The position numbers and the translations under genes were made by a program. Source: an uncultured Planctomycetaceae bacterium (GTDB lineage: Bacteria; Planctomycetota; Planctomycetia; Planctomycetales; Planctomycetaceae). Taken from it: a DNA stretch of 64,000 nt. The first letter of the stretch is position 1, and each line of letters opens with the position of its first letter. The notes under the pieces are model-generated. The model did not search any database. It had not been told where the DNA came from and saw nothing but the letters and a program-made list of their open reading frames with translations. Shown here piece by piece: positions 27,879-37,783 of the stretch. The DNA lies in the NCBI GenBank assembly GCA_943787265.1, contig CALSLT010000009.1, forward strand, positions 248,001-312,000, in the 5' to 3' direction.

Positions 27879-29228
27879 TTATTCGCCAGGTCCGTTGCTG
27901 ACCAGAATTTGCCCAACGAGACGGTCTTCTGGAAAGTTCGCCATCAGGTAAGTGTTGCGGCCGTCGTCGATCCCAACGGTATGGCTGGCTTCCGCTCCGA
28001 TTGGAGCGTTTCGACTGGCGGGGCGCAGTTTCACGACGTGTTCGCCAGCTGGAAGTTCGAGTCGCAGCACCTGGATACGATCGGGAAGCAAACCCCAGCA
28101 GCGAGTGTCTGCAGACTCGCTCGCTTCCCAAAGAACGCCGGCGGCATCGAGTGCGAAGCTGGCCAGTGGGTCGTCGATGTTGGCCGCATCTTTGGTCGCG
28201 TAAACCGCTCCCTTTTTGACGACACGTCGGACGACAGCCCTCGCCATCACTTTGGGGAAGATTGCGTCGTACTGGTCGACCGCCAGTTGACCGACGTCGG
28301 TGATCGTTTTGGTGACGCCTGCGGCGCCAGTGTCCGTCTCGACAAGAACAGAATCGATCTGATTGCTGCTTCGAACAACGACGGGCACTTTGATTGGTGC
28401 GATCGTTGGTGGCAGCGAATGTTTTGAAGTGGCGGTCAGAATTCGATCGGCGATGAGCAACGCGTTCGACGTTGGAGTTTCCAACCGTTCTTCTTTGTAA
28501 GGGCCTCGGCCAACCATCGTGAACACGTACAGAACGCCGTTGCCAGGTTCCGAATGGTGACCCGTGCTGACACGTTTCAGGTCGGCGCTGGCGTCCTCGA
28601 AGGATGGCTCCCAGTTTGCCACCAACTGAATTGCTCGCGCGGCTTCGTCGTAGTTTGCGTGAGTGGCTTCCTGAATCGCGCCGTGAAGGTACGCCCCCAG
28701 GGCAACTCGCTTGTAAGCCAGCTTGGGATTGTTTTCCGTCGAGGCCCCTTCTGCGTTGATGATCTGTCTCTGCTTGTCGCCAACCTGCAATGCATAAGCC
28801 GATGCGTCCTGCCCGTCGGCCATTAGATTGGACAAAGCCAGGAAGCATCGAATCAGAATCTTTTCGTAATCCTCACCCGAGTAGGCCAGCTTCGTATCGT
28901 CGGTCAATGTCGCGACAACGGATTCGCCAGCATCTTTCTGTTCGAGATAATCGAAGCGATCTCGAACCTCGCGCAGAGTTCGCTCGGCATCGTCCGGGCG
29001 ACCGTCTGCCAGTTGAATGATTGCTCGATCGAGCTTCAGCACGTCGGCGTCGGATGATCGTTCAGCGATCTCGCGCTGGACGATCGACTCTGCTTGCTCG
29101 ACTCGCCCGGCGTTAAACGCAGAACGGATCGACTCCAACTTGTCGCCGTGCGTTGCGCAGCCCGACGCCGACAACGCTCCGAGGAGAGCTGCGACTAACA
29201 CGAATGAATTCAGGTGACGAAAGTGCAA
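27879..29228 (-). CDS. COG3014-type lipoprotein
   Basis: TTG 29228 is the best start: AAGG stands about eight bases before it and the product then begins with a clean lipoprotein signal, NSFVLVAALLGALSASGC, with Cys as the lipidated residue. The 449-residue protein has a helical, TPR-like N-terminal half (AFNAGRVEQAESIVQREIAER, ADGRPDDAERTLREVRDRFD) and a beta-rich C-terminal half (IAPIKVPVVVRS, LELPAGEHVVKLRP). This matches the COG3014 family often found beside LpoB-type lipoproteins. Its role is probably at the cell envelope; exact function unknown. The LpoB-like gene is 157 bases upstream on the same strand. Confidence 0.8.
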   Translation of the reverse strand: MHFRHLNSFVLVAALLGALSASGCATHGDKLESIRSAFNAGRVEQAESIVQREIAERSSDADVLKLDRAIIQLADGRPDDAERTLREVRDRFDYLEQKDAGESVVATLTDDTKLAYSGEDYEKILIRCFLALSNLMADGQDASAYALQVGDKQRQIINAEGASTENNPKLAYKRVALGAYLHGAIQEATHANYDEAARAIQLVANWEPSFEDASADLKRVSTGHHSEPGNGVLYVFTMVGRGPYKEERLETPTSNALLIADRILTATSKHSLPPTIAPIKVPVVVRSSNQIDSVLVETDTGAAGVTKTITDVGQLAVDQYDAIFPKVMARAVVRRVVKKGAVYATKDAANIDDPLASFALDAAGVLWEASESADTRCWGLLPDRIQVLRLELPAGEHVVKLRPASRNAPIGAEASHTVGIDDGRNTYLMANFPEDRLVGQILVSNGPGE

Positions 29229-29385
29229 CGGCCCGACCTTGTGGGATGGGAAGACGTACTGATTTTGAAGGATTGAATTGCAGAGGTCGGAGAGGTGAAC
29301 AACGCAGAGAACACTGAGAGCATTTCGCGTTTGGCACACACCAGGGAAAAGGACATCGAGGTGCGACTTACGAAACGCAAATCCG

Positions 29386-30057
29386 CTAGTAGTGCTTAAT
29401 TTTGCCGAGCACCGACTTGTGATATCCCTTGCGAATCTTCTCAGACGTTTTTTGCTGGCTGCCGTTGTGAATATTCACCAGCTCGAGTGTCAGCAGATAA
29501 TCCCGCTGGTAATCCGAGCCGTTGCTGCGAGTCGTTCCGGAAGTCAGTTTTGCAAAGAGCAGATAGTCAAACGGGTTTCCGTGCTGCTCCATGATCGCGA
29601 CGAACGTTCGCTGATTGTTCGGGAGGAAGAGCTCGTCCGGGCGGAGTCGGCCTTCGCGAAGTCCGGCTTCAACAAACCGACGACTGATCGGATCGTAGAC
29701 CTGAGCCTCGACGATCTGCTGATCGATGATTTCGTAGAGCTGCTCTTTGAAATCGCCGAGTTCTTCAGCACTGGCATTTTCGATTCCGCAGAAGCAAATC
29801 TTTTTAGGAAATGTCCCCTGTTCGTTAAATGCGGCCTGTTGAATGGCTCCGGACGCTTCTTTCTCCAGAAGATCGTCAACGGCTTTTCGGACGAGTGGTT
29901 CGAAAACGCTGGCGCCAGCTTCGTGGCTGCCAACCATGTTTTCGTCGTCGTCTTCGAGAATATGGGCGTGCTGACGCCCGCGACAGCCGGCGATGACAAA
30001 AGCGGCAAGGGAAGAGCCAGCAATGCTGCAGTGCTGCAGAAATCGTCTACGGATCAT
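29386..30057 (-). CDS. LpoB-like lipoprotein (penicillin-binding protein activator family)
   Basis: The 223-residue protein starts at ATG 30057 with AAAGGA seven bases upstream. The signal is MIRRRFLQHCSIAGSSLAAF ending at IAGC, giving a lipidated Cys. The body follows the LpoB/COG3417 plan: KKICFCGIENASAEELGDF, YEIIDQQIVEAQVYDPISRRFV, DYLLFAKLTSGT, then RDYLLTLELVN and EKIRKGYHKS near the end. In E. coli LpoB activates PBP1b; this protein may act similarly or merely share the fold. The partner COG3014 gene follows. Confidence 0.83.
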   Translation of the reverse strand: MIRRRFLQHCSIAGSSLAAFVIAGCRGRQHAHILEDDDENMVGSHEAGASVFEPLVRKAVDDLLEKEASGAIQQAAFNEQGTFPKKICFCGIENASAEELGDFKEQLYEIIDQQIVEAQVYDPISRRFVEAGLREGRLRPDELFLPNNQRTFVAIMEQHGNPFDYLLFAKLTSGTTRSNGSDYQRDYLLTLELVNIHNGSQQKTSEKIRKGYHKSVLGKIKHY

Positions 30058-30299
30058 CGTGAATCCTTTCACGAGATGTGGTGGGATGGGTGGAGCGAAG
30101 AACCGCTCCGGAGGGGCCGCGGATACTAGCCGCCCATCCAAATCCCCGCGAGACGAGTTCTGGACTGGTCTCTATAGGGCAGGTTATCTGAGTGAAGTTG
30201 TTCAAGTCTGTGACGCGTCGGGCGTATTGGGAATCTGAACGCAACACCGCTCAGTTGACTAGCGGTCATCGGATCGGTTGGCTGAATTCAGCGAGCTCC

Positions 30300-32597
30300 T
30301 TATTGGAGATTCATCAGCGAGACTCGACTGATCGCATTCAACGGCTGCGACGGTGAAGCCTGAATACTGGCTGAGAATGCATTGACCGCGCTTGGCGAGT
30401 CGCCAGCTTCGATAGCCAGGCTCCCGAGATAGAACAGCGCCTCGCCCCGCAACCGGCTTGGGAAATCAGTCGTGTTCACCTGATCAATCAATTCGAGATA
30501 CACGTCTTCCGGAGATCTTCCGATTGAGGCGGCGAGGGTCCGAAAGAACTCACACTCACGGCCGCTCAGTTTCTCCAATCCTTGCAGAATTACAGACTGG
30601 TCACCGCGCCGAAACGCCTGGCGAATGAAAGCGTCGGGATCTTCGTCAAGCGTCTGCGATGCATCGGCGGTCTGACGTTTGCATCTTCCAATCAGCTCAG
30701 TTGCCCACTGCTTCTCCTGCAGATCGGTCGATCCCAATTGCTCGATGAGGCGAGTGGCGAACTCAATTGCAGTTTCAGGTTCATCGAGCGCTTCCAATCC
30801 ACGGGCGACTCGAATCAACTGCCTCGCGGACAACCCATTGTCATTGGCGAGCTTTCGAAGATGGTAGACCGCGCGGTACTGATCAAGAAGGGAATGCGCA
30901 TGCGTGTGCCGAAAAACACGATGCGAGATTTCAAAGTAACAGAGAGCAGCCAGGTCGTCGGAGGGGACATTCGATTCGGGCATCACGCGGAGGGCTGCAT
31001 AAGGCAGTCTCATCGCAAGCAGGGCGCGAGCGACCTTTAGACGAGCTGACGGACTACTCGCAGCGAGCACGTTTCCGTACGAACCATCGAACTGCGAACT
31101 TGGCCATTCGAGTTCAGACAGTAGCCGAGCGGCAATGCGTATCTGGCTTGTATTCTTTGGTTCATCGGCCGCTGCCAGAATCGTTCGGTGAGCGTCGATG
31201 CCGACGACATTCCAGTCTGGAGACATCGACAGTCGGCGAATGCCATCGAGGTCCGACGAATCAGCAACAAGCAGTGTTGGTTTCCATTCGTCAATCGATT
31301 GCTTGTATCCACCCCAGGCTCCATCCGAACGAAGATATCTGGAGCTGCGAAACTCACTCAGGTCACGGCAAACCAATCCGTAGTTTCGGTATACATCAGA
31401 AAACAGATCCCACCGATCATCGACAAGCAGCTTGAAGGACTTTCGCAATTGTTCTGTCTGCCAGTGCGAGGAATCTCCAGGGTGCATCAACATGACGCGA
31501 CCGGAAGTGCCCCATTCAGCGGGATCAACAAACTGTCGCGGCCAGTGTCCGGTCAACACAAATGAACGATAAGAGTCAAAGTGCGACGCATGGCTCAGTA
31601 GGACGATCAGAACCAGGCTCCATCGCAGCAACCGTTCGGGCAGAACAACCCGTCGAAGAGATGTTGTGTAGTCAGAGCAGCTGACAACGCCCAGCAACGC
31701 CAGCCAATGGTAGTACCGGCAAGTCATTGCCAGCACGCTGAAGGCTGACAGGCAAAGTAGTGGTGGAAGGGAGCGTCGTTCCGCATTCCAGACGAGACAC
31801 CACGAATGAACCACTGTGATGAAGGTTAGCCCGAAGGGAATCCATGTTGCGGTTTCATCAGGCGACATCGCCGACATCGGAAGGAAACTCTCATTAACAG
31901 CGGACCATGTGATCGGCCGGGCAATCGCTGCAGCAAGACCTGATGCACAAACAGTTCCTCCAATTAAGGCGATTGCAATGCCCGCAACGGCATACGCGAT
32001 TCGGCGACCGGAAAGGACTTGGCTTGAGAACTTGAGCCAGCCGACAAGCAGCAAGGCCAGAACGATACTGAAGTCGACGCAGAGCGTGACGGTGGTCAGT
32101 GCCATCATGGCGAAACTGACCGATGCTCTTCGTGACTTCTCACTGGGAAGCGGTCGTACGATCAGGAATGCAGCACCAATCGCGATCGACGTGGTGGCAA
32201 GATCGCCCCGGAGTATCGGAAGCGACAGAGCGGCCAGAATCAGAAGTTCAATTCCAGATTCATTGTCGGGCTTTCTTTGGTCCTGAAAACATGCCCGCAC
32301 AAACCAGCTCAGCAGGAATGACATCACGACCGCAAATAGCCAGTAGGGGCACTCGGCGATGACCTGCGAAATACCGAGTGACAACAACGGAGGCTGCCAC
32401 GCTGACTCATGCGTGAGGACTGAATCGGCTGGCGCTGGCAGGACTCGAACCATCTGAAACGGCCCGCCATCGGCAACACTGATCAGCAACAGAAATGAAA
32501 GTAGCCAGCCCCATCGACCGACAAGTGACCGTGCTTCGTCGTCCTGAGTGGCTGAAGAAGGTTTTCGAGTTTTGTTACGGCCTGATTTGCGAGCCAT
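30300..32597 (-). CDS. Polytopic membrane protein with C-terminal helical-repeat domain
   Basis: The 765-residue protein starts at ATG 32597, whose A is shared with the TGA of the upstream heptaheme cytochrome gene. About ten hydrophobic segments lie in residues 25-340, giving a glycosyltransferase-39-like outline without a recognisable catalytic Asp pair. Residues about 355-500 form a soluble domain (MLMHPGDSSHWQTEQLRKSF, GGYKQSIDEWKPTLLVADSS). The rest is TPR-like: AATELIGRCKRQ-type helices, RLRGEALFYLGSLAIEAGDS. I do not recognise the family. Coupling to a multiheme cytochrome points to an envelope or electron-transfer task. Confidence 0.72.
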   Translation of the reverse strand: MARKSGRNKTRKPSSATQDDEARSLVGRWGWLLSFLLLISVADGGPFQMVRVLPAPADSVLTHESAWQPPLLSLGISQVIAECPYWLFAVVMSFLLSWFVRACFQDQRKPDNESGIELLILAALSLPILRGDLATTSIAIGAAFLIVRPLPSEKSRRASVSFAMMALTTVTLCVDFSIVLALLLVGWLKFSSQVLSGRRIAYAVAGIAIALIGGTVCASGLAAAIARPITWSAVNESFLPMSAMSPDETATWIPFGLTFITVVHSWCLVWNAERRSLPPLLCLSAFSVLAMTCRYYHWLALLGVVSCSDYTTSLRRVVLPERLLRWSLVLIVLLSHASHFDSYRSFVLTGHWPRQFVDPAEWGTSGRVMLMHPGDSSHWQTEQLRKSFKLLVDDRWDLFSDVYRNYGLVCRDLSEFRSSRYLRSDGAWGGYKQSIDEWKPTLLVADSSDLDGIRRLSMSPDWNVVGIDAHRTILAAADEPKNTSQIRIAARLLSELEWPSSQFDGSYGNVLAASSPSARLKVARALLAMRLPYAALRVMPESNVPSDDLAALCYFEISHRVFRHTHAHSLLDQYRAVYHLRKLANDNGLSARQLIRVARGLEALDEPETAIEFATRLIEQLGSTDLQEKQWATELIGRCKRQTADASQTLDEDPDAFIRQAFRRGDQSVILQGLEKLSGRECEFFRTLAASIGRSPEDVYLELIDQVNTTDFPSRLRGEALFYLGSLAIEAGDSPSAVNAFSASIQASPSQPLNAISRVSLMNLQ

Positions 32598-33703
32598 CAG
32601 CGCACTCGAATCCAATGATCTGTAAACCGAAGTGGATCCGTGGAACGAACCTTCGGCATGTGACACTGCAAACAGTTCTCAGACTCGCCTGCTCGACACA
32701 GCGGATCGTGATTTCCGGAAGCGTCGTGGCATTGGCTGCACTGCCAGTCGCCGAGCGAATCCTGCACATCGAGAGGGCGGTGCGGGTCGTGGCAGGTCGT
32801 GCATGTCATTTTCTGCGACATCGTAAAACACTTTGAGCGCAAGAGCCCGATTGGCTGAAACCTCGTGAGATCGGGATCGTCAGGCTGCGACGCGTTTATG
32901 TCGACTTCTTCAGGGCGGCGATGGCACTCCGCACATCGATTGACGGCTTCGATCGGTGAAGCTGTCTTCCAGAAGTCGTCATGAACGGCTCCTTCGCTGG
33001 CGACATGCTCCGCACGCGGTCCGTGGCAACGCTGACAATTCACACCGGTCTCGATGTCTTCCAGTCGAAGCCGCCCATCGTCGCTGGCAAGGTAACTCGA
33101 ATGACACGCAAAGCACCGTCTGGTCTTCGGGTGATCGTACAGGACACCTAACGGGCCAAGATGCGTCGCAAAGTGTTTCTCGGGCTGACCTGGAGTAATG
33201 TCAAAGCCGTCAAGCTCCTGGTACCACGTCCATCGAAACTCCAGCAGATCGGTGGCACCCTGACTGTCGCTGACTGTGGCGACCCAGGTGCGCGCATGGC
33301 GGCCAGAGCCAAAACACCAGTCAAGCGAAATCTGACTGGCGCTGCTGTCCGACGAATTCTCTGCGCGAGGAATTGCAGCTTGAACATCCACAACGGTGCC
33401 TTCGCTGCCAGCAGGATCGCACTGTTCGACTTCCGCAAGCAATGCGAGAGAGTCAGTCGATGTGGACCGTCTCAGCGCATTCGCATGGCCGGTCGCATGA
33501 AACTGCTCTGCCTGCACATGGCACTCAATGCACGTTTTCTCGTCAGCCCTTCCCGTGGAAACCTGGAGCGAATCACTGGGGAGTGGCGCATAAAAATTCA
33601 CGCTGCCCCACTGGTACAGCGTGAATGTAGCGACAGTCAAAATGCACAACGTGAGGAATGATCTACTGCCTTGCACAGTGAAGTGTTGAACGCGGTCTGT
33701 CAC
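32597..33703 (-). CDS. Heptaheme c-type cytochrome
   Basis: The 368-residue protein begins with an uncleaved anchor or signal (SFLTLCILTVATFTLYQWG). Seven CxxCH motifs are seen: TCIECH, RCFACH, NCQRCH, RCAECH, TCTTCH, QCSQCH and NCLQCH. Extra His residues (HATGHANALRR, HFATHLGPLG, DPHRP) could serve as distal ligands, as in cytochrome c554/NrfB-like multiheme proteins. It likely shuttles electrons in the periplasm. The stop overlaps the next start by one base (TGATG), so it is made together with the membrane protein at 30300-32597. Confidence 0.88.
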   Translation of the reverse strand: MTDRVQHFTVQGSRSFLTLCILTVATFTLYQWGSVNFYAPLPSDSLQVSTGRADEKTCIECHVQAEQFHATGHANALRRSTSTDSLALLAEVEQCDPAGSEGTVVDVQAAIPRAENSSDSSASQISLDWCFGSGRHARTWVATVSDSQGATDLLEFRWTWYQELDGFDITPGQPEKHFATHLGPLGVLYDHPKTRRCFACHSSYLASDDGRLRLEDIETGVNCQRCHGPRAEHVASEGAVHDDFWKTASPIEAVNRCAECHRRPEEVDINASQPDDPDLTRFQPIGLLRSKCFTMSQKMTCTTCHDPHRPLDVQDSLGDWQCSQCHDASGNHDPLCRAGESENCLQCHMPKVRSTDPLRFTDHWIRVR

Positions 33704-33741
33704 TCAAATCCACCGAGCACTCAAGTCATCTGGGATCAATT

Positions 33742-33912
33742 CTAAACATCGTCGCCGCCGCCTTCGTTCAACTCCATTTCGGTTGCTTCTTCTTCTTCAG
33801 TGAGCTCTTCTGCTTGGTCAGGGCCTTCGATCGGCTCGGGTTCCGGAGTTCCGCCGCAACCGACGAGCAGGAATAGAGCAAACAACATCGCAGCGCTTAG
33901 CAAAGTTTTCAT
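33742..33912 (-). CDS. Small acidic lipoprotein
   Basis: The 56-residue protein starts at ATG 33912 with AGGTGA upstream. The signal MKTLLSAAMLFALFLLVGC ends at a lipobox Cys, followed by GG and a highly acidic, disordered tail of Glu, Asp and Pro. No fold is expected. It follows the DUF1559 gene on the same strand; tiny lipoproteins next to DUF1559 genes are usual in planctomycetes. Function unknown. Confidence 0.75.
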   Translation of the reverse strand: MKTLLSAAMLFALFLLVGCGGTPEPEPIEGPDQAEELTEEEEATEMELNEGGGDDV

Positions 33913-33973
33913 TGAATCACCTGGTTGTTGAAACGGCCAGCAAACCTGCTGGCTTAAAAATACTTGTTCTAAC

Positions 33974-34011
33974 AAAAGACAAGCTGCCTGAAACCAAGCG
34001 TTCCAGGCAGC
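33974..34011 (-). terminator. Terminator-like hairpin after the DUF1559 gene
   Basis: GCTGCCTG (33983-33990) pairs with CAGGCAGC (34004-34011). On the minus strand the stem is followed by TTGTCTTTTG. It lies between the DUF1559 gene and the small lipoprotein, so it may lower rather than stop read-through. Confidence 0.6.
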
Positions 34012-34043
34012 AGTTCAAAGTGAGAAGCAGACTTGAATGCAAC

Positions 34044-35126
<1,083 letters not shown>

Positions 35127-35442
35127 GAGCTTGGTCTCTCCTGAAAAAAAAGAAATGAGAACCCTCACCAGATTTGGGAGGACAAGAAGCCATGCCTGGA
35201 GTAGTCATCTGAAAGACGAACCACGTCAGATTTGGGTATTGTGGACAGATAAAATAAGGAGTCCACGCCACCATTTACTGAATTCAAACTCCCGGCAACG
35301 GCAATTTGGAGCAGACAGGATCGCGCGCAAGTAGCGGATTGTCAACTGCGCGGGCCTGCTTCGGGTTCGAAAACTCTACAAATAAATTGGCAATCGCCAT
35401 CGATTCACAATTCGCATAAACGTTTGTCAACAAAGTTGCTGC

Positions 35443-36783
35443 TCATTGGACTCGTGATGGAAACTGCGACCAGTTTAGAAATTGATTGGCGACTTTCTTC
35501 TGATCGGCCGCCTTCGACGGAGCAACGCGTCTAAGACGGGTTTCGCGAAGTTGCTGCGGGGTCCGTGTTCTTGCCGAATCGGTAGCTGAGTGGCTCGTGA
35601 ACTTGCCATTCAAAGGGCTCGAGACCGGCGGTACGCCCTGACGTTTCTGGTCGTTGATCTTCGTCAGCACGAGCGGCTGGAGCGGTTGTTCGCCTGGCAT
35701 TGGTCGGGAAGATGCCTGTGAGCTTGAGCGTCCTTCGAACGGCTCGCGAGGGGGAGGGACAGGCAAGTTGACAGGTGCCGATGAGGCTGCGACCTGAAAC
35801 ACGGCGGCGGTAGTTTTCTTTGTCCGTGCTCGCGGATCTGGAGCTGTGAGGTTTCGCGTGAACTGACCGACTCGCGAGAAGAGTGCCGCCGGGCCGCTCT
35901 TTGCTCTCGGCTGGCCCGTTCTAGATGTCGCGGCCGGTTTTGGTGGATCGTCAGCGTCCGGCCCTTGAGACCGCACAACGCTGGCTGCTGGTCCGGATGC
36001 GGCGGCAGCCCTCGTTGAGGCCAGCATCTGTCCCTTCGGTAGATCAAGTCGCGGTGAACCGGCGAGCACCCAACTCGACCACTTCTGCTCCAGCTTCTCG
36101 ATTCCCTGACTGCCGTAGAAGCTGGCGATGGCTCGGTCCCAGCCTCGATGGTGTGCATCGTTGAGGAAGTTGAGGAAGTGTTTTCGGCCTTTGCGCTGCA
36201 GAAGAAATTCGGTCAACGAGTACCCCTGAGCGTACATCGCCAGCACCTGGTCAGTGTCTTTTGGGTACTGAGTCATGTTGAGCAGAACTCGCAGCGGAAT
36301 CCGCCGTCCCTGATTGACCAGCTTTTCCGCCAGTTCGAATGATCGGCTCTTTTCTGAAATGTGCTCGACGACGGTCGCTGCCCCTTCGTCAGCCCACCGA
36401 GGCACTTTTCTCCGGAAGTAGCAGGCGAGAATTGTGTGGTTGACCTCATGGGGGATCACCGAGTCGAGAATTCGTTCCAGGCTGCCCTGAACTTCCATCT
36501 TCCAGCCGTAAACTTCGCCTCGGTCGAACTTGAAACGCGTCGCCCCGCCGGCTCCCAGATTGTCTCCGACAATGACGGAAACTTCGCAGGGTGAGCCCCA
36601 GTTGTTGATTTCGTGCCCGTACCAATGCACGGCTAGTTTTCGACGCGACTCTTCTGCGGCATCGGCCACTTGGCGAGCGATCTCGGTCGTTGGAGCGTGG
36701 ACGACGAAGTTCGGACTGACGAATTCGCCTTCGACAGAGCCCAGAGCCAGTGTCAGCAAGACTGTATTTAGAGCAACCGGCAT
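35443..36783 (-). CDS. Peptidase-MA-like zinc metalloprotease with disordered tail
   Basis: ATG 36783 starts MPVALNTVLLTLALG, a short signal segment; residues upstream of it do not look coding. The 446-residue product shows IPHEVNHTILACYF (HExxH at about residue 117) followed by VPRWADEGAATVVEH, the Glu of the downstream helix being the usual third zinc ligand of gluzincins. YAQGYSLTEFLLQRKG and RGWDRAIASFYG fit the same peptidase-MA family. From about residue 245 on the chain is Pro/Ser/Arg-rich and probably disordered. Substrate unknown; likely extracytoplasmic. Confidence 0.8.
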   Translation of the reverse strand: MPVALNTVLLTLALGSVEGEFVSPNFVVHAPTTEIARQVADAAEESRRKLAVHWYGHEINNWGSPCEVSVIVGDNLGAGGATRFKFDRGEVYGWKMEVQGSLERILDSVIPHEVNHTILACYFRRKVPRWADEGAATVVEHISEKSRSFELAEKLVNQGRRIPLRVLLNMTQYPKDTDQVLAMYAQGYSLTEFLLQRKGRKHFLNFLNDAHHRGWDRAIASFYGSQGIEKLEQKWSSWVLAGSPRLDLPKGQMLASTRAAAASGPAASVVRSQGPDADDPPKPAATSRTGQPRAKSGPAALFSRVGQFTRNLTAPDPRARTKKTTAAVFQVAASSAPVNLPVPPPREPFEGRSSSQASSRPMPGEQPLQPLVLTKINDQKRQGVPPVSSPLNGKFTSHSATDSARTRTPQQLRETRLRRVAPSKAADQKKVANQFLNWSQFPSRVQ

Positions 36784-37303
36784 CGGGTTCCGTCCCCAGA
36801 TTCGTGATGAGTCCGCGGCCTTTCGTGCCGCTGGCCACAAACAAAGCAATCCGCGAGCCATTCGTTCCGAACAGTCAGCCACGAATTCATCAATGGAGAC
36901 GTCAGGTCCGTCATCTAGGTGCTATCAGCAGTTCTGTCCACAACCACCTGGTGTTTGGCAATCAGGCGAAGGCTGCAGAATCCGATCTGCACCGCCTGAA
37001 TCAATCGCCGGAACCTTGTAATATCTGCAAATGGCGAGGATTTCGTTCATTGCGACAGGAGTATTCGCCGATGAAGTGCCCCTCAAAGCCAGCAGGCTGC
37101 GAGCATCATGAAAAACAGCGGGTTGGCACGAGACAGCTTCGGTTGAAAGATCGGTGAGCCGCCTCCATAATCCCGCTTCGCTCTTCGTGAGCGATTTTCG
37201 CCAACGCCCGGAAGCTGCTGTTCCGAGGCGAGATCTGCGGCCAGTTGTTGTAAATACTGGCTGACTTTTCCCATCAGATCAGAACACATTCAAGGTACGC
37301 ACA
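36784..37303. other. Divergent intergenic region upstream of rpsR
   Basis: It separates the minus-strand protease from ribosomal protein S18 and should carry promoters for both. A 68-codon minus-strand frame (37083-37289) has a hydrophobic C-terminus but no ribosome site, so it is not called. Nothing else recognised. Confidence 0.4.
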
Positions 37304-37588
37304 ATGAGTCGAGTCAGCACTGCTGAAATCCGTAAACGACGTAAGAAGAAGTCCCGTCTGAAGAAGAAGCTGAGCTGCCGCTTCTGCCCGGACGGTCCGA
37401 AAAAGACTCCTCGACCGATTTATGTCGATTACAAAGACCTGCGGACTCTGAAATCGCTCGTCGACCGTAATGGCCGAATTCTGCCGCGTCGACGAACCGG
37501 AACCAGTGCTAAATGGCACCGTGCCGTTCGAGTTGCCGTGCTGAGAGCGCGATTTATCGCTCTGCTGCCGTACGTTCCGGAAGATTAA
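37304..37588 (+). CDS. rpsR: Ribosomal protein bS18
   Basis: The 94-residue protein matches bS18 along its whole core: [18 protein letters not shown], then [16 protein letters not shown] and [10 protein letters not shown]. The N-terminus carries a CRFC pair, as in the Cys-containing form of the protein. It is a 30S platform protein that pairs with bS6. It stands apart from rpsF and rplI, its usual neighbours, and is followed instead by a TPR/alpha-CTD gene. Confidence 0.96.
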   Translation: MSRVSTAEIRKRRKKKSRLKKKLSCRFCPDGPKKTPRPIYVDYKDLRTLKSLVDRNGRILPRRRTGTSAKWHRAVRVAVLRARFIALLPYVPED

Positions 37589-37783
37589 GTCAGCCCGCTG
37601 TGCTCCCGGAATTCGGTGTGTCATCGTCGCTTTGTGTAAGCGGCGGTGAGACCGGCAAGTGCGGGAACGGCAGCGTGAGGCTCTGTTTTTCAAGATTTCG
37701 TTTGCCGACCAGTTCGGGTCACAGTGCGGGATTTCTCCGCCTGTGAGTTGCGATATTCGCTTCTGCGAGGAGGTTCTTCGCCA

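Noticed and set aside
27290-27916. Minus-strand Ser/Pro-rich 208-codon frame
   Set aside because: It is the reverse of the Gly/Asp-rich RTX repeats, which gives a Ser/Pro pattern automatically.
27808-28848. 346-codon Arg/Ser-rich minus-strand frame
   Set aside because: It overlaps the COG3014 lipoprotein in another frame and has composition typical of out-of-frame GC-rich DNA.
37083-37289. Possible small membrane protein on the minus strand
   Set aside because: No ribosome site before its ATG and no similarity noticed; the hydrophobic end may be chance.
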